Positions 6,149 through 10,735 of a stretch of 10,735 nucleotides of DNA are shown piece by piece. Positions within the stretch are counted from its first letter, which is position 1, and each line of letters begins with the position of its first letter. The DNA is from Euryarchaeota archaeon UBA259 (GTDB lineage Archaea > Thermoplasmatota > Poseidoniia > Poseidoniales > Poseidoniaceae), in assembly GCA_002506275.1 (NCBI GenBank), contig DAXG01000003.1:1-10735 (forward strand), read 5' to 3'. The notes beneath the pieces are model-generated. The model did no database searches. It was given only the letters and a program-made list of their open reading frames with translations, and had not been told where the DNA came from. The translations under genes and the position numbers were made by a program.

Positions 6149-7340
6149 GGAACGAACCGTTCCGTGAGTGGATTCGGAATGCAGTAGGGCCTGGTAAGTG
6201 GGGTGGGAACCGTTCAACTTCTGTTCCTGGTCCGAGGCGTATTCGTTTTCCTTGGTGCATCCAATCTGTACGAACCTCCTTACTCGAACGTACAGTGTCC
6301 CCCGTGTGCTTCGATCGTCTTTCGAGATGTGAAAACGAGTGGTCGCTCGGTGAAAGAACGACACCGGCCATCCGAAGTCGGTGACGTGCTTTCTTTTCGG
6401 TCATGTGTTCTTTGCGATGGCTTGCTTGGAGAACTCCTAAACCAAAGTGTTCAGCGACCCACGCCTCTTTTCGCCCATCGGTTTGACGCCAATACTTTTT
6501 CTTTCGTTGACGGCCGAGTTCTGAATTGAACGATTCAAACCACCGCTCAGAACGAATGGTTGGTTGTTTGATGACGTTGAGTGTGGTCACATCAAATGCT
6601 GCAAGCCCAGGCGAAACATGGTTGTAGGCTCCGATGTCCATAGCCACCCATGCCGGCCTGCTGTCCTCCAATTGAAACTTCGAAAAGGCGACTTCACCCG
6701 CATTCTTGCCGACTTTGGTGGTGGTCGAGTGACCAAACAAAACCATCCGCTTTGGATCGACCGGTTTGTCATGCTGAAACCATCGTTTGCGAATCCAGAG
6801 CAATTCCTTCTCACCTTGTGAATCTAAGGGCATCCGGGGGTCATATCCTGCATGAACAAGCCGAACTTTGTCCAGCACAATTTGCGTTGGTAGGGCGTCC
6901 ATCCACATCGCATCGTTGAAGAAATTGGATTTGGCTTGCCACAAATCACCTTTGGCTCGGACGATGTACGAGCCCCATGTCGATTTCCCTCCACGACGCA
7001 TCCACGGTTGCCAAAGTTCGACCTTTCCATGTTCTGTGATGCTGCGCAGCGCCATTTGTTCGTGGTTTCCTTTGATGCATACGATTCGTTCATCATTTCG
7101 AATCATCTCGATGAGACCTGCAGAATCTGGGCCTCTGTCAATCATATCGCCCAAGCACACCACTCGGTCATCATCTGTTAACTGCAAACGGTGTATCAAT
7201 GCCCGAAAGGTGGCAAAGTGGCCGTGGACATCTCCAATGGCAAAGATGCGATGTCCAGCATCAAGTCGAGCCTGTAAATCAGCTTCTAGGCTCGGGTCTC
7301 GACATGAAGGGCCAAGGGGGATATCCAATCCACAACTCAT
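6075..7340 (-). CDS. PPP-type serine/threonine phosphatase or ApaH-like metallophosphoesterase with basic C-terminal extension
   Basis: A 421-aa protein. Residues 30-260 form a calcineurin-like metallophosphoesterase of the PPP family: GDVHGH (36-41), GDMIDRGPDS (64-73), GNHE (91-94), His163 in LVHAGYDP, GHSTT (203-207) and a C-terminal DIGAY strand. These residues bind the two catalytic metals. Such enzymes dephosphorylate proteins or cleave diadenosine tetraphosphate; the sequence does not settle which. After about residue 265 there are roughly 155 further residues, rich in Arg, Lys and His, ending in KTKKKDGRRKISS, with no counterpart I know in ordinary family members. Codon use stays like that of the core genes to the end, which argues for real coding. 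The start is supported by GGTGG 4 nt upstream of ATG 7340 and a good TATA element. The 3' end overlaps the next gene. Confidence 0.85.
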   Translation of the reverse strand: MSCGLDIPLGPSCRDPSLEADLQARLDAGHRIFAIGDVHGHFATFRALIHRLQLTDDDRVVCLGDMIDRGPDSAGLIEMIRNDERIVCIKGNHEQMALRSITEHGKVELWQPWMRRGGKSTWGSYIVRAKGDLWQAKSNFFNDAMWMDALPTQIVLDKVRLVHAGYDPRMPLDSQGEKELLWIRKRWFQHDKPVDPKRMVLFGHSTTTKVGKNAGEVAFSKFQLEDSRPAWVAMDIGAYNHVSPGLAAFDVTTLNVIKQPTIRSERWFESFNSELGRQRKKKYWRQTDGRKEAWVAEHFGLGVLQASHRKEHMTEKKARHRLRMAGVVLSPSDHSFSHLERRSKHTGDTVRSSKEVRTDWMHQGKRIRLGPGTEVERFPPHLPGPTAFRIHSRNGSFHVGTHHSPLPEKTKKKDGRRKISS

Positions 7341-7384
7341 TTTTCCACCGGGGGGGTTTCCCCGAGTTGACCATTCTGCTGTCG

Positions 7385-7393
7385 TTATATTAT
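7385..7393 (-). promoter_or_regulatory. TATA element of the phosphatase transcript
   Basis: The minus strand reads ATAATATAA, the most AT-rich short element in this intergenic region. Initiation about 25 nt downstream would leave a leader of about 20 nt, which contains the GGTGG ribosome binding site (7349-7345). The leader also contains a G/C hairpin (GGGG-AAA-CCCC) next to a run of seven G on the plus strand. Confidence 0.5.
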
Positions 7394-7513
7394 CTTCGCA
7401 TCTCTACGGGACTTTTGAGGGCGTTTTGACGACCTTTCGAGGGAATTCCGGCGAAGAAATCTGCATTGGAGAGCGTTTGAATCTCAAATGTAATTTTTCT
7501 TCTAAGTATGTCA

Positions 7514-7554
7514 CGCGCATACAGGTGGGTAGGTGTGTTTCCGCGCATGCAGGT
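7514..7554. repeat. Pair of 13-bp direct repeats, 28-nt period
   Basis: CGCGCATACAGGT (7514-7526) and CGCGCATGCAGGT (7542-7554) differ at one position. Their starts are 28 nt apart, close to an integral number of helical turns apart in phase. That would suit two copies of a regulatory binding site. No third copy is seen. Confidence 0.5.
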
Positions 7555-7562
7555 CACACATT

Positions 7563-7576
7563 GTTTTCCGGAAAAC
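7563..7576. promoter_or_regulatory. 14-bp perfect palindrome, candidate operator
   Basis: GTTTTCCGGAAAAC is its own reverse complement, with no spacer. Such a site would suit a dimeric winged-helix or helix-turn-helix regulator. It lies 9 nt downstream of the direct-repeat pair and upstream of the 20-codon frame and the tRNA pair. Confidence 0.4.
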
Positions 7577-7788
7577 CTCACTTTGACCGAAAGACTTATC
7601 CGGTAAACCCCCCTTGGGTTAAACAATCCGGAACAGGTGAAGAACATGAGGGACCCAGAATTCGACAATCAAGATTCGTTGAAGCGGGCCCTCCGTCATC
7701 GCAGTTAATGCGACTGATCTGGGCTTGAGCAGCGTGGCTGCATATACGTCAAACGTTTGTGCAACCGCTGTTGCTTTAGAAACAGCAT

Positions 7789-7860
7789 GGAGGTATGGTG
7801 TAGTGGATAGCATCAGGGATTTCGAATCCCTGGACCCCGGTTCGAGTCCGGGTACCTCCG
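7789..7860 (+). tRNA. tRNA-Arg (anticodon TCG)
   Basis: A full cloverleaf can be drawn. The acceptor GGAGGTA pairs with TACCTCC. The D stem GTGT/GCAT has a GGAT-containing loop. The anticodon stem AGGGA/TCCCT carries loop TTTCGAA (anticodon TCG, reading CGA). A 4-nt variable loop follows, then T arm CCCGG-TTCGAGT-CCGGG and discriminator G at 7860. There is no intron and no encoded CCA (CCT follows). CGA is a favoured arginine codon in the upstream core genes. Confidence 0.95.
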
Positions 7861-7874
7861 CCTGTTTCTCTCAG

Positions 7875-7946
7875 AGGGGCATGGTGTAACGGATAGCATT
7901 GGAGATTGCGATTCTTCAGACCCGGGTTCGACTCCCGGTGCCCCTG
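7875..7946 (+). tRNA. tRNA-Arg (anticodon GCG)
   Basis: Acceptor AGGGGCA/TGCCCCT, D stem GTGT/GCAT, anticodon stem GGAGA/TCTTC (one G-T pair) with loop TTGCGAT giving anticodon GCG (codons CGC and CGT), T arm CCGGG-TTCGACT-CCCGG, discriminator G at 7946. The next three bases (7947-7949) are CCA, so the gene may encode its 3' end, unlike the partner 14 nt upstream. Foreign-looking genes start 48 nt later, making the 3' half of this tRNA the best candidate attachment site in the window. Confidence 0.95.
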
Positions 7947-7966
7947 CCATTCGCAACCATGGAGAT

Positions 7967-7990
7967 GGTATACTCAAAACAAGGAAGTGA
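7967..7990 (+). promoter_or_regulatory. Candidate promoter and ribosome binding site of the accessory operon
   Basis: GGTATACTC near 7967-7975 is TATA-like, and GGAAGTGA (7983-7990) is a Shine-Dalgarno site 4 nt before ATG 7995. The TATA element is so close to the ATG that transcription from it would exclude the binding site. Readthrough from the tRNA genes or a promoter further upstream is therefore an alternative. Confidence 0.4.
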
Positions 7991-7994
7991 CAAG

Positions 7995-8786
7995 ATGAAT
8001 AAAAAAACCAACACACAACAAAACCAGAACGAACACGGATGGGACGGAGACGTCCATCCTGAGATTGCAGCTATCGACCATGATGCCAATTTTGAACAAA
8101 TGGAACAACTGATGAAGATTTACTCAGCCTATAACCACCAGCACAGGAAAGACGGAACTGCATGGAATGTATGGCCGGATTGGGAACTTGTGCTTACTTC
8201 GATGAACGATGCATTGCACTTTGAAGATGCGGAAAGAGATACGCCTGAAATCTGTGCTGAAAGACAACACTGGCTCAATTTTATGGAATACATTCACACG
8301 AATGATGCAATAACTATCGATGGCTACACCGCTATAATTGATGGCAGGTTTGGGCATCAGTTCACCTTTGACATATGCCTCGAGTACGAGTATTGGGTCT
8401 CACCTAGAAGTCTCGTAGAGCATTATCAAAAGACCAATGCAGCAAGAACTGGACAACTTGGGCCTCCATGGAAGAGGAACACTTTGCTGTTTTTCTCAAG
8501 GCATGAGATTGAACACTCACTCGAGGCATATTGGCAATGCCCTGAACACGTACCAAATTTTGGTGGACAGTGGACAAGATACACGCACGGTAACAGATTC
8601 TGCATTGAGAGACAAGAAGGTGAAACCTTCCCGCTTGCACTGCAAACGCTCATGCAACTTTGCATCGATGATACTGATATTTGGAAAATGATGTTTGAAC
8701 AAGACCTCGCAGATATCGAGCACCATGAATTCATGGAAAAAGAATGGCCAGGTGGAAGACCTGATCAAGATTGGGAGTACCAATGA
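7995..8786 (+). CDS. Accessory protein of unknown function with an HEIEH sequence
   Basis: A 263-aa protein I do not recognise. It begins with a polar Asn/Gln-rich segment, followed by an acidic, Trp-, Tyr- and His-rich body with no signal peptide or membrane segment. Residues 170-174 (HEIEH in LLFFSRHEIEHSLEAYW) fit the HExxH zinc-peptidase pattern, on a predicted helix after a hydrophobic strand; further His and Glu residues follow but no diagnostic third ligand motif. The match may be chance. All 12 arginine codons are AGA or AGG. The start at ATG 7995 is set by GGAAGTGA just upstream. First gene of a four-gene run with strong ribosome binding sites, directly after tRNA-Arg(GCG). Confidence 0.85.
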   Translation: MNKKTNTQQNQNEHGWDGDVHPEIAAIDHDANFEQMEQLMKIYSAYNHQHRKDGTAWNVWPDWELVLTSMNDALHFEDAERDTPEICAERQHWLNFMEYIHTNDAITIDGYTAIIDGRFGHQFTFDICLEYEYWVSPRSLVEHYQKTNAARTGQLGPPWKRNTLLFFSRHEIEHSLEAYWQCPEHVPNFGGQWTRYTHGNRFCIERQEGETFPLALQTLMQLCIDDTDIWKMMFEQDLADIEHHEFMEKEWPGGRPDQDWEYQ

Positions 8787-8795
8787 GGTGAGAAT

Positions 8796-9017
8796 ATGAA
8801 AAAGAAAAACAATGAAAATATAGACATACAAACGATAATGGCGATGTTTGTTGCTTACATGCAACAGCAGATGGAATACACGGAAATGAAGATGGATGTT
8901 ATGACAGAATGGGAATCTGAGGATTGCGGTTGCAGTGGTTGTGAAAAGAGAACACTTACTGTCCCTGAAAACAATGAACCTTCTTTCGATGATGCGTTTA
9001 CAAAGGAGTGGTTGTAA
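8796..9017 (+). CDS. Small protein with a CxCxxC cluster
   Basis: 73 aa, unknown family. It has a basic N-terminus (MKKKNNEN), a Met/Gln-rich amphipathic helix (about 10-36), then acidic EDCGCSGCEKR with Cys at 44, 46 and 49, and an acidic, probably unstructured tail ending DDAFTKEWL. The Cys cluster could bind a metal, or be the modified core of a peptide precursor; neither is shown. The start is certain: GAGGTGAG (8785-8792) lies 3 nt before ATG 8796. The stop TAA overlaps the ATG of the next gene (TAATG), implying translational coupling with the peptidase-like protein. Its single Arg codon is AGA. Confidence 0.8.
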   Translation: MKKKNNENIDIQTIMAMFVAYMQQQMEYTEMKMDVMTEWESEDCGCSGCEKRTLTVPENNEPSFDDAFTKEWL

Positions 9018-9562
9018 TGTTCGCATGGAGACCGAATGCGAGCGCACCCCTGTGGGATGCTTCTGACCCTGGCGAGGCTGAAGGTCCGTTTTTCTCAGAC
9101 ATCAGCATTGAGCATGACAAGCAGCTTGGCCCTTCGTGTGTAGCGACCACGTTGGCAATGATAGCAAGAACGACTGGTGCGGATGTGGGCCCGGATGATT
9201 TCAAGAAAATCACCAACTCACAATCGCCACATTCATGGTCCAATGCACTCAAACCCTTCGGGATGCAGTTGGCCTATTGCAATCATGATTTGAGAAGAAT
9301 GGAGCACTACATCGAGGAACTTGTTGAACACAACGATTTGTTCTTTTTGTGCTTCTACTCAGTGAATCCTCCAAGTGACCCTGACGCAAAGGGCAAACTC
9401 TGTACTGCTCACATCGTCACCCTGCACAAGGACACCATCTATGATACTGCAAAGCACAATCATTCAGGTGGCGTCATTGCAGCGAATGACTATGCAAGGC
9501 TCGATAGACAGACCAAGAGAATCTTCAGAGTCGTTCCGCTTGGCCATCCGAGGTGTGTATAA
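9017..9562 (+). CDS. Cysteine peptidase-like protein, C39/papain-like fold candidate
   Basis: 181 aa. It shows the order of elements expected of a papain-fold peptidase, most like the peptidase C39 group: Gln36, then GPSCVATTLAMIA with candidate nucleophile Cys41 at the start of a helix; a middle region with HSWSNALKPFGM (73-83), resembling the segment where C39 proteins sense the second half of the fold; then CTAHIVTLHKDTIYDT with candidate His132 followed by Asp143. C39-type domains cleave double-glycine leader peptides or act as related peptidases and transpeptidases. There is no signal peptide or transporter domain, so it would act in the cytosol. ATG 9017 overlaps the preceding stop; AAAGGAG-like bases at 9003-9007 serve as binding site, and an in-frame GTG at 9008 is less likely. 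All nine Arg codons are AGA/AGG. The fold call is by motif only. Confidence 0.8.
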   Translation: MFAWRPNASAPLWDASDPGEAEGPFFSDISIEHDKQLGPSCVATTLAMIARTTGADVGPDDFKKITNSQSPHSWSNALKPFGMQLAYCNHDLRRMEHYIEELVEHNDLFFLCFYSVNPPSDPDAKGKLCTAHIVTLHKDTIYDTAKHNHSGGVIAANDYARLDRQTKRIFRVVPLGHPRCV

Positions 9563-10735
9563 TGAGCCAAAGTATGGCGAGGAAATTGACCCTCGATGGA
9601 TTAGGAATGTGCGTCACCTACGGTAAAGACAACCAGCTTGGCATTGGTTTGCCGATAGAGGTTGATAAGGACAGACCGCTGGTTGTTGCTCATCCCGCAG
9701 CGGCGCAACACTATCATGCCAGCATGAGTTTGTTTGAAGACGCAGGACACCCGTTTGTACACGTTCTTGTTGACTTTGGGCAGTATTGTCCGGATGAGTG
9801 GCCGTATCACGCAGATAGTGTCAATCATGCCGTTTACCAAAGATTGCATGATACTTCTCAAGGACATCCAGTGTTCAGGAAAGTCTGCATCGATGTTCCG
9901 CATTGGCAGGTTCACGTTGGAGGGGATGCCTATGCGTATCTCTCCAATGCTCCCCCCGTCGATGTTTTGTATGTCGATTGGTTTTCTTGGATGGACAGAT
10001 TCATCATCAGTGATGAACATGCATTTGCAGAAATGATGGCGGAATACATCTCCAAAATTAGAGATGGAGGTCTTGTCATTGTTGACCACAAGCACAGAGA
10101 AATGGGCGAGGGCGGATGCAGATGGTTCAACCATGTTGGTCAAACATTCTCTGTCGGCCCTCATTCGGTTATGGAACAGGTATGCGACGTTGAATGGCTT
10201 GGTGAAAACGTCAATCATGAGATGCAAACATATGCTGCAACGGTGTACAAAGTTCACCACTCTGCAAACAGCCCTCTCGGCCAGACCGATTGGTTTGATG
10301 AAATCAAACCGTGGTTTTGGAATACCGTGCCTGAAATGGGCTTGAGCCCGCCTCAAGTCCAGAGAATGTTGGACAATGAAACCGAAGAGAGCATTCACCC
10401 GAATGCGATGACTTGGGAGAATTGGCACGACACGTGGTCGACGGTTTACATGGACGGTAGAGAAGAAGGTTTGACGTTCAAAACTCCAGTTCCTCCGAGG
10501 TTTGCATGGCCGTATGAAGCGTATTCGAGTTACTTGCAATGGCTCCTCAATCACCCTAAATGCCTGCAAGTGGAACTCAACAAGAGGTCGTACAGACTTT
10601 CGGGAGAGAACTTTGTGCTCAATCTTGTGCATGGTGACTTGATTGAACTGGCACCTGCGTTGTATACGAAACATACAGCATTGGCTGTGAGGCATAAACT
10701 GACACAACAGGTGAAAGCGAGATGTCCGTGGTGGA
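9562..10735 (+). CDS. Large accessory protein, possible methyltransferase-like region (partial)
   Basis: Open from ATG 9562 to the right edge (391 codons, no stop). The ATG overlaps the peptidase stop as TAATG; GAGGTG (9550-9555) lies 6 nt upstream. Family unknown. Residues 134-177 (VDVLYVDWF, a helix, then YISKIRDGGLVIVDHKH) and YAATVYKV at 224-231 resemble the second half of a Rossmann methyltransferase: strand with acidic motif IV, helix, GG turn before the next strand, and the terminal hairpin. The usual glycine-rich SAM loop is not evident before it, so this is weak. The C-terminal part (300-391) is Trp/Tyr-rich and unrecognised. All 15 Arg codons are AGA/AGG. The long antisense frame at 9601-10707 is Cys/Arg/His-rich and lacks signals, so this strand is the coding one. 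Confidence 0.82.
   Translation, partial: MSQSMARKLTLDGLGMCVTYGKDNQLGIGLPIEVDKDRPLVVAHPAAAQHYHASMSLFEDAGHPFVHVLVDFGQYCPDEWPYHADSVNHAVYQRLHDTSQGHPVFRKVCIDVPHWQVHVGGDAYAYLSNAPPVDVLYVDWFSWMDRFIISDEHAFAEMMAEYISKIRDGGLVIVDHKHREMGEGGCRWFNHVGQTFSVGPHSVMEQVCDVEWLGENVNHEMQTYAATVYKVHHSANSPLGQTDWFDEIKPWFWNTVPEMGLSPPQVQRMLDNETEESIHPNAMTWENWHDTWSTVYMDGREEGLTFKTPVPPRFAWPYEAYSSYLQWLLNHPKCLQVELNKRSYRLSGENFVLNLVHGDLIELAPALYTKHTALAVRHKLTQQVKARCPWW

Larger units (their letters stand above)
7397..7788. other. Intergenic region without a convincing gene
   Basis: About 390 nt between the phosphatase promoter and the first tRNA. Open frames crossing it on either strand are shadows or run into the tRNA. It holds a 13-bp direct repeat, a 14-bp palindrome, and three TCCGG motifs (7567, 7599, 7627). 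A 20-codon frame lies at 7646-7708 (ATG with AGGTGA 5 nt upstream). Just beyond, a second frame (about 7690-7788) reads like protein but has no start, so a decayed small gene is possible. A CATATA at 7741-7746 lies 43-48 nt before the tRNA and may be its promoter. Confidence 0.5.

Noticed and set aside
6868..7728. 286-codon plus-strand frame across the phosphatase start and the intergenic region
   Set aside because: It is antisense to the conserved catalytic motifs, crosses a TATA element and a G7 run, and gives a low-quality Ser/Arg/Pro-rich protein.
7619..7813. 64-codon minus-strand frame starting inside tRNA-Arg(TCG)
   Set aside because: Although part of it reads like protein, its start lies in a tRNA gene and no ribosome binding site or promoter precedes it.
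7920..7949. Attachment-site duplication of the tRNA 3' end
   Set aside because: No second copy of this segment is visible in the window, so the site is proposed only as a hypothesis and not annotated.
9601..10707. Long open frame (368 codons) on the minus strand opposite the last gene
   Set aside because: Its protein is rich in Cys, Arg and His, typical of antisense shadows. It has no start signals, and the plus strand has a coupled TAATG start, a consistent codon bias and a protein-like composition.
1..10735. CRISPR array or insertion sequence
   Set aside because: No regularly spaced repeat series, transposase-like frame or terminal inverted repeats flanked by target duplications were seen. 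The only direct repeat is a single 13-bp pair.

Overview
The window looks archaeal, most likely a marine Thermoplasmatota/Euryarchaeota lineage of the Marine Group II (Poseidoniales) kind. The sequence evidence is a set of archaeal information-processing genes (PCNA sliding clamp, transcription factor S, and a Nop5-fibrillarin C/D-box RNP pair) at about 50% GC, mixed with bacterial-type genes (MutM/Fpg glycosylase, a LysE-family exporter) and a lipobox lipoprotein. The family calls come from motifs; the clade assignment is an inference from gene content and was not tested by phylogeny.

Layout of the core part (1-7340). A partial secreted lipoprotein on the minus strand diverges from PCNA on the plus strand. 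PCNA converges on TFS (minus). TFS diverges from a tight plus-strand operon nop5-flpA-mutM. The operon runs stop-to-stop, with no spacer, into a LysE-like exporter (minus). Behind it, also on the minus strand, are a small unknown protein and a PPP-type metallophosphatase with a long basic C-terminal extension; these two genes overlap.

7341-7788 holds no convincing gene. It contains the phosphatase promoter, a 14-bp perfect palindrome, a 13-bp direct repeat and a 20-codon open frame with a good ribosome binding site. Two tandem tRNA-Arg genes follow, with anticodons TCG and GCG.

Immediately after the second tRNA the character of the DNA changes. Four head-to-tail plus-strand genes (7995 to the window end, the last one cut off) use only AGA/AGG for arginine (37 of 37 codons by my count), while PCNA uses CGN for 9 of 10. 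These genes have strong Shine-Dalgarno sites and TAATG stop/start overlaps. They encode a 263-aa protein carrying an HEIEH sequence, a 73-aa protein with a CxCxxC cluster, a C39-like/papain-fold cysteine peptidase candidate, and a protein of at least 391 aa with a possible methyltransferase-like segment. I read this as the left end of a mobile or viral element next to a tRNA-Arg, carrying a compact operon I cannot match to a named system. No integrase, second attachment site, CRISPR array or IS element is visible in the window.
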